Positions 1 to 10,633 of a stretch of DNA of 64,000 nt are shown here, piece by piece. The stretch spans positions 2,046,001 through 2,110,000 of the forward strand of contig JAHLEZ010000001.1 of NCBI GenBank assembly GCA_020726505.1, in the 5' to 3' direction. The stretch's first letter is position 1. Each line of letters begins with the position of its first letter. Source of the stretch: Leptodontidium sp. MPI-SDFR-AT-0119. Lineage: Eukaryota > Ascomycota > Leotiomycetes > Helotiales > Leptodontidiaceae. The notes beneath the pieces are model-generated. The model ran no database searches. It was not told the DNA's origin and saw only the letters and a program-made list of their open reading frames with translations. Made by a program: the position numbers and the translations under genes.

Positions 1-41
1 AGGCTACGAAAGCGAAGTGATACCAGGCCCTGAGATGTGTA

Positions 42-293
42 GTGGGAGGGGGGTCTATTTTCGAGACACTAATTACGAAGGCATACACCCATATGCAACT
101 CTATTACCGAAGGCTGTCTAGAGCACGATACAACTTCGACTTCTTCAAGAGCAGAATGGACCTCAGGAGATGGCTCTTTCTTCTCGAGCAGGCGAGCCAT
201 TTCATGGATACAGCATATGGTGGGGAGTTCGGGGTTTGGCGGCATCGTGCGCAGGAGTGCAAAAGGCTAGAAAGAACAATACCCAATCGATGA
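42..293 (+). other. possible 3' exon of an unrecognised gene
   Basis: An open frame of about 80 codons ends at a TGA. It reads like real protein (rich in Tyr, Arg, Phe and Trp, with an amphipathic stretch ending in 'QECKRLERTIPNR'), but I recognise no family. The gene would start before the window. The overlapping minus-strand frame (104-541) is less protein-like. Nothing else between 293 and 1172 looks coding; that stretch only holds the probable upstream region of the STAND-N gene. Confidence 0.25.
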
Positions 294-1172
294 TTTCGAG
301 TCCAAGCATCAAGAAACGCCTGGCGATTGTGATAATGTTTGTTCATTCTCTTATTGTTGATGCAATTACCCAAGTCTTTGACGCTAGGTATCTTTTGGAA
401 GTCTATTAGGGATGTCTTTCCCCTTTCCAACGGCTGAAAATGAGATTGTAGATGAGGAAGAGTTGAGTATGTACCTGTCAAAGAGCGGAGCTTCAGGCCC
501 AGAACATGCAAAGCCGAACTTGTCATTTCGCACATCCTCATATACCACTAGTATCGTTGTTACAGTACTCATCAACTGTAACGACCAGGGCTGCCTAGGC
601 CTAGCCCATGGTTCAGCACACCGTGGGTATGGTCTGGTGTGGTTGGCAACAGTTCATTATTTTGTTCTCACTTGCCGCAAAGTCGTCGCTTGACTAAAAT
701 GAGGCCGGCCTTATATTTGCACATTCACTCCGGGCTGGTTTCTCTTTCTATTGTATGTTTCACAGAGTCAAGGTTACCTGCAATCCTCGATGGTTGTTTT
801 GAACACTCGTCTGTCCACCGAGACCTTCCTTGATCACTCGCTTACACGTTTTGCCGCAGAGCACGATACCTTCAGCAACCAAATTTATTTTCCATATATA
901 AGTACTTGCTTGCATTTCCATCAATACTTGTAATAATTGCCACAGGTTGAAGGGTTAATCTCCTGGTCAATAACTTTCAACCACCCCATAACTCAGGGCT
1001 GAGCCAAACAGCCTCAGCCTTATTCAAGGCCCCTAGCTCCCCTCCAAAATTCTAGAAGTCTTTGCCTTTCAACGAATTATCTTTCCTATCCTATAAACCC
1101 ATTCTGATATAAACACGAGGTCTCATCAACTCAGTATTGGGGACTGCACGTTTCTCGAGTCACTTTTGGGGG

Positions 1173-3232
1173 ATGTCAGACCCTCTATCGGTAGCCGCCT
1201 CTATGGCAGGGCTACTGACAGCCGCCCAAATGGCCTCAGTTGGGATCTCGAAACTGTTATCTAGCAAGAAGAGCCGATCCCAAGAGATAAAGGAAGTCAA
1301 AACGACACTGGATACACTTCGACCAGTCCTCCAGCAAGTGCAGTTACTGCTCTTTGATCAGGCGAAAATCAACCCAGAACGGGCTGCCATGATCATGTTC
1401 GAAGAAATTGCATCTACATTGACAGGTCTAGTGGAAGCTTTCTCCGAGCTGGGTAAATGTATAGCGGGCCTGGAGGCTGATCAAGGGCTAGGCTGGCTTG
1501 ACAGTATCAGGTGGATGTCTAGGGCAGATGAATTGAAAGGCTATTGGCAGAAACTTGAGAAAGGCAAAACATCTTTAACGTTGATGAGAAGTATTTTGAC
1601 GAAGTTCGTGACCTCTTCCTATTTTTCTATGGTCCTGTCTATCGTCTGTAGCTTACATGACATAATAGTAAATCTGCACACGCCGCTCAAATAGCTGTTG
1701 CTGAGCTCAGAATCGTAGTGGTGGAAGGAACTCACGATATCTCAGAAAGGATGGCAAGATTGGAGCGGATGTTGGCACAGTGTGATTATCCCCCAGCTGG
1801 GAACGACTCGGATTCTATATTGAGCCAGGAGACTGTTCGCAATGCCACAGTCACTGCTTCCACCACTCCGAACATCCATCCAGCTCTGGGATATACATTC
1901 GGTGAGGATCTTCAAACCTCATGGGTGTACAGAAGGGCTAAAGCTCATGCTACACGGCCATTCTCGATTGCTTCCTCCACGCAACTTACGCAGTCCTGGT
2001 CCATACTATCCGGTCTCAGCCTGTCCAGAATATCAAACATTGCTATACAGGCCTTGCCTATCTTCGAGACAGATATATACAACAGAAATCTCTATTCGTC
2101 TAGAGAAACTAAAATCGGGGGATTGCTCGCTCCTTCCCCACTGAACACGGAAAAACACAAGAGAAATGTCTCTGGGAGTTGGAGAGCTCAGATCAGATCC
2201 AGACTGACTCAGTCTGGTCCTAAGTTAACGCTCACAGCGCAAGCTGGAAGCAACGTGGAGACAGTTACACTTCCGAAAAGTCTTCGACTATTTGGTCGTG
2301 ATCCCCCAGCCAAAAAGACGACCATCAACAAAGCGGATATCTCAGATCCGATTGTAGACACATGGACTGGTCCGCAAGCTTACGAGTGGTTACCTACGGT
2401 CCCTGCAGGGCCCAGGTCGTCTAATCCATCATTCATAGCCGCATCCTCACTTGCCTTGAAAGTTGAGACGCGATTCAAGGCACCCGAAATTGATATCGAC
2501 GATGGTGAAGTGGGCATATCTTCAGGACTCCTGCAGGTAATAGGGGAAATCCAAAACAGCAACCCGTATACCGAAACAGAATCCCAAGAGATACCTGTTG
2601 CTTCAAACTATGATGCTCGATCCAAAGCACCCCATTTCGAAAAAAACAATAAAGACATTGACACATCTCTCCAACGGACGATAGGAGGCAGCCAAAGCAA
2701 GAACTTTGATTCTCAGAGGGAGTTTGAACATTGTCGAGATGTACCGAAAACACGTTGGCACATCGAACTAACAAGCACAGAACCAAGCCATCCCAATCCA
2801 TTTCTGTCAGCGGTACCCCTGGACGAGGAAATATCCAATGATCCGGAAATTTTTGCACCTGCCAGCTTCGTAAAGGTTTACAATATCCTCTGTCTTGTAG
2901 CTACCTTATTCGAATTCAAGACGACTTCTATCCTGATAGAAGCTAGGTAGCCATATCTTACCTACCAACCTAGTAAAGTGAGTACTGCGCCCTGTCTTAT
3001 TCTCTTCTTTTGCTCACCAAGATAGATCCTTAATGTCATTAGAGAGAAGGGTGAGCTATGGTTTGCAAAAGGTCATGATGATCCTTTAAATAAACTAGGC
3101 TGGCTTTGGAGCAAACACTTTGCTCGCCTTATCAAGGATGACCGTGACGGCGAAGACAAAGAAGCGGAGAAGCCACTACCTCAAGTGACACATACTAGAG
3201 ACACAAGTACTAGTACGAGCTTTGGGTTCTGA
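1173..3232 (+). pseudogene. STAND-type fungal N-terminal domain protein, interrupted by a TAG
   Basis: Exon 1 (1173-1590) starts at MSDPLSVAASMAGLL, the typical opening of the helical N-terminal domain found on fungal STAND/NACHT and ankyrin proteins. I chose this ATG over the in-frame one at 1137 because the family starts here. Exon 2 (from 1695) continues with VAELRIVVVEGTHDISERM, followed by a Ser/Thr-rich middle of about 380 residues. The C-terminal SH3-like region begins at LFEF (about 2910), but a TAG at 2948-2950 stands where the family, as I recall it, has Tyr in 'EAGYPYLTY'. The same frame then continues PYLTY, a gtgagt intron (2978-3025), and ILNVIREKGELWFA...LGWLWSKHFARL to a TGA at 3230-3232. 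So the frame is intact apart from one nonsense codon. If the stop is obeyed, the protein ends at 2950 and loses its last domain. Its 3' end lies 40 bp from the convergent Nudix gene. Confidence 0.72.
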
Positions 3233-3271
3233 TAAGGCAGTAAAAAACACAAAAGTAAGAACAGCCACGGT

Positions 3272-4282
3272 CTACTCCGCAGCTGTTGGCAGCGGCAACT
3301 TGCGATGCAGACGAGCCATGATCTCCGTGTAATGCACCTCCTCCTCAGACTTGATGATCCCATGTCGAATGAAGAAATCAATCATGACCAAGGCACTATT
3401 CGTCTTGAACTCTCCATCCCTAAGTCCCTGCTTCACCTCTTCGATGCTCATCAGGTTGAACTCCTTGACTTCCTCGTCGTTCTGGCGACAGGTGACATCA
3501 TCGGGTAATTCTAGATCGTAGACATAGACCAAATCACCGGAGAGAAGCCCTTGCTCGCCATTGCCTCTAGGATCTGTGAGGCCAATGTATGTGATGCAAC
3601 CACATGCCTTTGTCTCCTTGCGTACCAAGTCTTCAGGCAGAGAAGCCTCCTCGTCCGCTTCACGAACGATGCACTCGAATGGTCCTTCTCCGGCAGCAAC
3701 ACCTCCAGCAACCGTTGTATCCAAACAATTGGGGTATGTGAATAAATGCGCCGAGCGACGTGGAACCCAGATCTTCATGCCCTCCTTCGTATTGGAGTAC
3801 ACCGTCAGATGAGCCCCACGTGATACAAAGCCAAACAGGTTGCCAGCGTAACGCTCAAAGGTGACAGGATGCTTGTATCCGACAACGGGGTAGAGCTCGC
3901 TGTGCTTCTTGTGAATGACAGTGAAATTATCTTGGTCGATGCTTCTTTGGATAAGCTTGGAGAAGGCGTTGGAGCAGGAGGTTGAGAGGTCGCTGGTGGC
4001 GTCTTCTGGCTTGAGGTAGACGGCTCGGGATTCGTGATCGACGTGGAAATCAGAAGTCCAAGGCATTTTATTTACGATTTCGGGGAGCATGAGACCGTGA
4101 GGACGAGTGTCTTCGGGAAGAAATAATTGGTAGAGGGTGGACCAGTGGTCGCGAGGAGCCTTGAATGGTTCATCGTAGGGGAAGCTGGCAAATTGTTTAG
4201 CATTGAACTTGCTTCAGATATGAGATAGTTACCTATCGCAGTCATTGACAAGATCCAGATAGCTCTTAGAGACTGAAGCCAT
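3272..4282 (-). CDS. Nudix hydrolase of the DUF4743 / thiamine-pyrophosphokinase-related type
   Basis: Two exons: 4282-4233 and 4184-3272, joined over a 48-nt intron (4185-4232); the product is 320 aa. It opens MASVSKSYLDLVNDCDSFPYDEPF. The Nudix box is complete from GGVAAGE through the READEEA helix (family consensus Gx5Ex7REUxEExGU), with Ser in place of the last Gly. The ~120 residues before it match the N-terminal part of fungal proteins related to the N-terminal half of S. pombe Tnr3. Members hydrolyse nucleoside-diphosphate-linked compounds, and a role in clearing damaged thiamine diphosphate is known for relatives; the substrate here is inferred. No signal peptide or membrane segment is visible. 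It is intact, in contrast to its neighbours. Confidence 0.88.
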
Positions 4283-4640
4283 GGCTGGTACTAGACGGAG
4301 ATTGCGATGCTGAGGAGAACAAAAGGATCGATATGAGAGAAGAGTGTGATCGGATAGTGATCACAGAGGGCTCGAGATGGTAGAATGAGAGAAGGTATTT
4401 ATCTCTCCAAGAATAAGATCTACGAAAGATCTGTTTGCTCTGGTTGACAGTTGTTCGGATTGCGTTGTGACGAAGTGATGAACAAGCCAGCTTGGAGGTG
4501 GATATCAAAGCTAGTGGTCTCGCTTGCAGCCCGGGCGTGTTTTGCCCGACGTCAACTTGGCCAATCAGCAGACAGGAGGCTACAGATGCCTTTCTGGACA
4601 CTTGACAGGGGAAAAGTTGCGGATGATGGCTTTTATTTTC

Positions 4641-4797
4641 AGGCCATATCAATCCCAGTAAGCTAGCTTGATATATGTCATCTGAGCTGTTTGGTATTAA
4701 GACCGCATCCTCATTATACGCTTTCCAACTCTTGCTCTCAAAATCGATTATTCAAAACATAATTAAGTACTTGTAGATTGAAGGACTTTAAGGAATA
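4641..4797. repeat. dispersed repeat, copy A (~150 bp)
   Basis: This stretch aligns end to end with 9111-9274. Shared blocks include 'agtaagct(a/g)gcttgatata', 'tttggtattaa', 'cgctttccaactct' and 'ttattca(a/g)aacata'. Many differences are transitions. Copy A lies just beyond the 3' end of the FHA-kinase pseudogene. I see no open frame, terminal inverted repeat or target-site duplication, so the element type is unknown. Confidence 0.8.
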
Positions 4798-4847
4798 ACC
4801 TCCTTATAGCCACCTATATCCTTTGCTAAGCTTGGCAGTCACGACAA

Positions 4848-6924
4848 TCAGATCCATCCTTCATCATGCATTCCTTGTAGCAGACGTGCAGCGACATATT
4901 CTTCGCTGGTCCACACAGTCTCCACACGCTCTTGGGGCCGGGTGCTGATGACAGATTCATTTTGCGACGGGCTAATCTCGCTTTGATGAGCATGGTGCTT
5001 ATGCCAAGTGTCGATGGCATAGCTGTTTTGGGCGAGGTGTTCTTGTCCTTGGTGTAAATCATCATCATTCTGCTTGCCAACAGACTGCGGTATAGTTCGT
5101 GGGACAGATGTAGCCGAAGGCCAGCTTTCCCAGCCGCTCAGTTCGGAGTCTGACTCCTTTCCCATTGCCGCAACCGTGGATCCGACACAATTCGGATCCT
5201 GTAACCAGTGTTGCCCAAACAAGTCTATACCCGGCACTGACTCCTCACCCTGCAGATCACTCCCGGGATCGACGATACTCGACGCCCTAGAATGGGGAGA
5301 TGGCGCGTCTGACCTGTATCGGATGTTAGAACGGAGGGAGGGATTTGCTGAATGGTCTGGATCAGCCATGTTGTAACCTTTGACATATGATACTGGTATC
5401 GGGGTGAGACTGCGTTCCTGGGAGTCGACAAGAAGTCGCGACACTTCCTTATAGCAATACCAGGCGGAACCTCGCGACTTGGGGTCCATAACTATCATAT
5501 AATTCGACAAGAGGCTAATTAGTTCGTCGTTATCCCAATCGTTAACTTGGTCGATAAGGAGTTCACACCAGCCCTTTCCTCGGTATTCATCATAATCCGG
5601 AAGGTCGTAGGCACACTCAAAGGCAACTATACCAAGGGACCAAATGTCTACTACTGGGGTATACTTCTTGCCGCGCCAAACTTCAGGAGCAAGATATATA
5701 GGTGTGCCACATATCGTAGTTAAGTCAACTTGTGCCCTTGATAGACCAAAGTCCGTAAGCTTGATATAGAGCGGGTCTCGACACTGAAGAAGTATGTTGG
5801 CCGGCTTGATGTCCCGATGAACAATTGGATCTTTACGTCCATGGAGATCATGTAGGGCTGAGAGTCCCTGATAAAGGACCATCATGCTCTCTTCGATAGT
5901 TAGTGACAAGCCTTCTAGACTCCCGCAAGGAACATATTCGAGAACTAATTGGGGTGATGGCTCGGTTGTCCACTCGATAAGCTTAACGACATGATCCTAC
6001 GAAGAAGACATTAGTAAGAAACATTTTAATAGTCGAGAAATTTCATCAACTGACAAGTGAGATTTGGCGCATAATTTCGATCTCCCTATTCCACATATCC
6101 TCTCTAAACTTCCTTTTGTTGAGGGGCTCCTTATGCGCATACTCAAGCCCACATCCCAGAAACGTCTCACAACCGCAAAGGCACCTTTGCCCAGCGTCTC
6201 TTGCTTGAGACGGATGGCACCTTGGTTGGGGGTCTGTGCTCCACTAGGAGCTACAGTTGGGGGTAAGCTTTGGATGCTGAATCTACCAAGAGGGAGTTCC
6301 TCATTTGCCGTCGCCTGCTAAAGGAATTGATCAACATTGGCATTGTAAAGTCGAAGATTCTCATCATGCGTGGAGACATCGATCCGAAATCCGATACCCT
6401 GGATTTCGATGACGATTATTTTGGTATCCCTAGGGACTTTGTGACTGCCAATGATCCACTTGAAATGGTGATATAGCTCTCGTCCTTTGTCGTCCTTGGT
6501 GACGAGGGTGCGGCGTGACTCTCCTCCTTTCTCGTCGTATTTGACGATAGTACCATGCTTCGAAAAATCCCGCAAGATCAATCGTCGCTGGTCGTCAAAT
6601 GTTAGGGCGCAATGCACGCGACTGATCTTATTCTGGCAGAACGATATCGCAGTTTGGGTGGGTCCCAAACTCAAGCCCTCGTCCGCCTTTCGGTCCAGGG
6701 TTAAAGGTCAGTTGAAGTCCTGGAGCAGAAGTGTCGCTTGCAGTCTCATCGTCTTCGTCCTCCAACGAAGCTGTCGACTCCCGGCTGCCACAATGTGGTT
6801 CCGTCTCTCCCTGCGGCGGCATGTATCGTGATCTGTTCTCGCTCATGAGAATCGCTTGGAGTGCCAACTTATATCCCTTTCCATCTGCAGGAAACAAACG
6901 AGCGATCAGGTTCGAATCTTCCAT
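4848..6924 (-). pseudogene. FHA-domain serine/threonine kinase, broken (stop plus two frameshifts)
   Basis: Read from 6924 (MEDSNLIARLFP) the gene has an acidic linker, an FHA domain, then a protein kinase domain, the arrangement of Rad53/Chk2-type kinases. The FHA core (FGTHPNCDIVLP ... NKISRVHCALTFDD ... RDFSKHGTIV) is split by a frameshift near 6628-6640. A TAG at 6318-6320 follows VDQFL where the frame simply continues QATANEELPLG. The glycine loop LGKGAFAVV is present, but a second frameshift at about 6145-6158 separates it from GLEYAHKEPLNKRKF. A normal 58-nt intron (5997-6054) precedes DHVVKLIEW. The rest, 5996-4848, is open and keeps HRDIKPANILL, DFGLSRA, GTPIYLAPEV and a long Ser-rich tail ending in 'LLQGMHDEGWI'. 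Three independent lesions make a functional full-length kinase very unlikely. Confidence 0.82.
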
Positions 6925-7192
6925 TTTCGAGGCAATTCGAAGCAGCAGGACAATATCTGACCATGTTCTCACGGGGGCCTTTGCACTATATATCTAGAAA
7001 TCAACCAAAGGGCAACCTGCCTGCCTGCCTCACTGTGAACACACGAGATCCAATCATTGGTTGTGGAAGCTCCACTCTGCTCTCATTCGCTTGTTGCTCC
7101 TCACATGCCGCGTCGGAAGATCGTTTCGCCGCAGCCTTTCATCAACACCACAGCCTCCAATCTCACCACCATCATCACACTTCAACATCATA

Positions 7193-8973
7193 ATGGCGCC
7201 CATTCAGCCCCAGCGTCCGGGATTGTTCGCTTGTGATATCGCTCGTTATAGCGATGAAGCGCTTGACCGGTATTTAGAAGCCAACGGAAGGTCAAGTTTC
7301 CCCCGAACTTTCCATTCTTTACCTTTGCTAACGTTCACATACAGGCTCGTTGATGTGGAAGATCCAGAGAATCTACCCGAAGATTTCATTCGGAGATTGA
7401 GGTAACGATCCCGCTCCGTTGTATCCTCTTTCTTTAATAAAACCGTGGTAGGATGCGAGCAGGCGCGAGCGATACGCCCCAGTCCCGTCTGATCGATCTC
7501 GACGACCTTACGACACGCCTTGTGGCCATACCACCACCCTCCCCTGCGTCAGCTATATCAATGGATTCCGAGGAATCTTATCGCTATGATCTGGAGAAAC
7601 AAACGGAGTGCTACAATACACTTATCACTGAAGGCGGGCGACCCTCACACCCGGTCAGTCTTGGTCGAGACATTCTAGAGAATCCCGGGGAGCACCTCAA
7701 GATTCTGTCGTATTGGCAGCTTGTCAATAATGACGCCGAAGGGAGGGACTGGGAGGTGTTTGAACCACAGGTGAGGAGATTGCGAGACTTTCACAAGTGG
7801 CAACGAAACAACAGAGCGGAAGGTCGCTTTCGTATATATACCGAGAGAGTGAAGGGCGGCTTAGCAGAACACGGATTCACGCGACCATTTCAACTCGATG
7901 AGGATCCGAAGCGACAAGACAAGTTGATGACGTGGATTGAATATCTTTATTACGAGTACTGGTGGTATAATAAATCGATGAGATTCGTTAAGCGTCATCA
8001 GCTACGGTACGACGAAGCCTGGAGGAAGCTCGTGGGCTTAAAGGTACTGAAACCTTCTGAGACGGAGGAGTTTATATGGAATATCGACTCTTCGTTTCGG
8101 CACGCAGGCGAAGAAGACCAGGCCGAGAGAGCTGTGGAATCCGCGAAATCGGCCGTGATATCGACCCAAAAAGCCATCACTGATCAACGACGCTCTGGTA
8201 CATCCCTAGAAGCGGCCAGAGCCCAATCCTGACTAGACGGGGCAGTAAAGTCGCTCGAATCGATCAAAAGACGAAACAACCTTGTCTCAGAATTCCGTAA
8301 AAAAACGAAGAATTATCGGATCAGCAAGGAAAACGCAGAGCGCCGTAGCATACTATTGCGATGGATCCTAGAGCAAGTTCCCTTAATCGAACTCGAGTTG
8401 GGCCCAGCAGAATCGGCCGAGATTGACTCAAATGGACGGAATGACGGAAAGCAGAGGTCCAAACGCAATCGCCCGGATGACTTCAGTGAGCAACAAGTTT
8501 CAAAACGACAGAGGCAAGATGGTGAGAGCAACTCAACGTCAGACCTCAGAACACGCACCTCCACTGCCAAGGAATGTAAGAGCCCCCTCAAGCGCAACTG
8601 CCATGATCCACTAAACGAAGGACGAGCTTACACGCGACCTAAACGCAACGTTCAGAACCCGTGTCTCTCTCCTCACGAGACATCTGGTGCCCCTAATCTA
8701 ACACCGACTGGAGATCTCTGTTGCTGCCAGATTCCCGTACCGCAGAACTCCAGGGTCACCGCACCAAGGAGTGTGAAAGCTAGCTCTATCCGCTGCTCCG
8801 CTCCAAAAAAGACAAGATCGGAGGCAGAGGCAGAGACGAACGGGATCCTGGATGGAAAAGCACGGGTAATGAAGGGGGGAAGAAGAGGTGGGAAATCTAA
8901 CAATCTTTCTGCTTTGTGCTCGCCTCCGCGACGAAGCATACGGAAGAGAAGGCCACGTAAGAGGTTACAGTAG
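7193..8973 (+). pseudogene. lineage-specific coiled-coil protein, broken by one TGA
   Basis: Exons 7193-7290, 7345-7401 and 7452-8973, with introns of 54 and 50 nt, give one frame opening MAPIQPQRPGLFACDIARYS and running LEANGRLVDVEDPENLPEDF. After 'RRSGTSLEAARAQS' a TGA (8230-8232) intervenes. The same frame then continues LDGAVKSLESIKRRNNL ... ILLRWILEQVPLIELEL and a Lys/Arg-rich tail to 8973. I recall a family in Leotiomycete genomes with the same course, including an Arg at the stop position and the 'SLESIKRRN' helix, which suggests CGA to TGA. No enzymatic motif is visible; the C-terminus looks like a basic nuclear-type tail. If the stop is obeyed, the product lacks its C-terminal helix and tail. 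Function unknown. Confidence 0.68.
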
Positions 8974-9110
8974 TACATTGATAAATATATTTTGCTGTTC
9001 ATCATCTTCTGCCCCAAACCCAAGAGTGCATTTTAGATACGAGGAAGATCCGAAGAGGCTAGCAACAATTTTCAACAGAGGGTGAACATTTCGTAAACTA
9101 GTCCAAATGG

Positions 9111-9274
9111 CACGGCATATAAATCCTAGTAAGCTGGCTTGATATATCATTGAGGCTATTTGGTATTAAAACCGCACCCAAGTTTATGCGCTTTCCAACT
9201 CTGCTTTCAAAATCAAAAATATTATTCAGAACATAGTTTAACGACTCGTAGATGGAAATGTTTCGGAATCCGGG
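9111..9274. repeat. dispersed repeat, copy B (~160 bp)
   Basis: Same orientation as copy A at 4641-4797 and clearly homologous, with small indels and many transitions. It starts ~140 bp after the broken gene at 7193-8973. Between it and about 9760 I see no convincing gene; a plus-strand frame (9252-9758) becomes low-complexity Arg/Glu/Lys repeats and includes a run of ten G at about 9470. Confidence 0.78.
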
Positions 9275-9759
9275 CCGCCTCTTGCATGCAATTCGATCCC
9301 GTGCATGCTGGAACCTGTTATCTCGACGGACAACGTTGCTCTGCCGTTTCAACAGCCTCATCTTTTTCCCTCTCCCAGTATCACACCTTCAATCTCATGA
9401 TATCAAACGCCTGCTCCTCGAACCAGAATTAATCATGACCGATGACGGAACCCGATGGAGTCACACCTTGGGGGGGGGGGCGGAAGAATTGAACGCACGT
9501 ATGTTTGTCGAGGAAACTAAATATGTGGCGTCTGACGGCTTTCAGAAATTGACTACCAACTACGAGCTTCTACCTTCATCAAGCGAAAACGCTGAGAGGG
9601 ATAGGATAGAGAGCAAAGAAAGGAGAAGAGAGAACAGAGAGAGAAGGAAGCGATGGACGACGAGGCGAAAGAGAAGGAGGCAAAAGGAGAAGGACAGGGA
9701 GAGTGATCTTGGTCCGCTCAAATTCCCTAGCTATCGTGGTTCTCAGTCTGTGTGCTAAA

Positions 9760-10437
9760 TAAGGCCTCAAAAGTCTTTTTGTACTCTTCATAATCAGCGA
9801 CTTTCCTATCAATAACCTTTGCAGAATTTGGGCACAATACTGAGAGATAATCTCTTCAGTCTTAGATGACAGACGAGAAAATCTAGGACATATATGATCT
9901 TCTATAAGCGAAATCATAGCATTTGTAGATACAGGTACAGGTATTGTGGGCTTCAGCGGCCACAAGACTGATGATGCAGAGGTAGATAGCTGTGAGACCG
10001 GCATTATACCGCGGAGAGACTCTTTTACAAAGTATTAGGAATAGCATAAACTCGGCCGTGGAGCTGCGATAGAGGAACTCTGTTACGTGATAAAGGGATA
10101 CTTTAGATAGGCAAAAAGGTGCAGAACCATTGGCTTCCTCGAAGACAGGATAGGGCTGATTTGAGGTATCTCCAAGGTCGCACGAGAAACCTTCGACTCA
10201 ATTTCGTTTATTCAAAATAATGATTGTGAAGTCAACACATTCACAGAACTTCTAGAAGATAGTGATAATAACACCTACATTAGGCCTTAGGATATGAAAC
10301 CGTTGGCCATGAAAAGCGGCTTCAGGTGTGCTCGAAGATGAGCAAGAAACGATAATGGATACGCCTGAATAGATCTCCTTGACCCAATGCTATCTGCTCT
10401 TTCCTATTATATTAGCGCGTTCGGAAGAATCGGGCAT
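9760..10437 (-). pseudogene. heavily decayed gene of unknown family
   Basis: Read on the minus strand, pieces of plausible protein appear in changing frames. 10437 starts MPDSSERANIIGKSR, then a TAG, then HWVKEIYSGVSIIVSC and PEAAFHGQRFHILRPNVG in the same frame. Further on come an SLIEDHICPRFSRL stretch and SSKTEEIISQYC. After a frameshift, PNSAKVIDRKVADYEE continues into YKKTFEALFSTQ to a stop near 9760. I cannot name the family. At least one nonsense codon and two frame changes are needed to join the pieces. The extent and direction are fairly likely; the identity is open. Confidence 0.45.
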
Positions 10438-10633
10438 GCGATCCACCTTAGATGATATTAGTAGGCCCTAGGCTATGTTAAAGGTATTCAGATGAAATTA
10501 GCTGTTCACGATCCGCAACGGGAAATGCAGGCTTCAGAGGATTGATGCTTGAGGGGGGTACTATGGCACAGGAGGTTTATAAACAACATAGGTAACAAAG
10601 GAAATCTGTTTCCGCTCGAATTCCATTCCCAAT

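Noticed and set aside
9252..9758. 168-codon plus-strand open frame
   Set aside because: It starts inside repeat copy B and ends as Arg/Glu/Lys repeats, opposite the decayed minus-strand gene.
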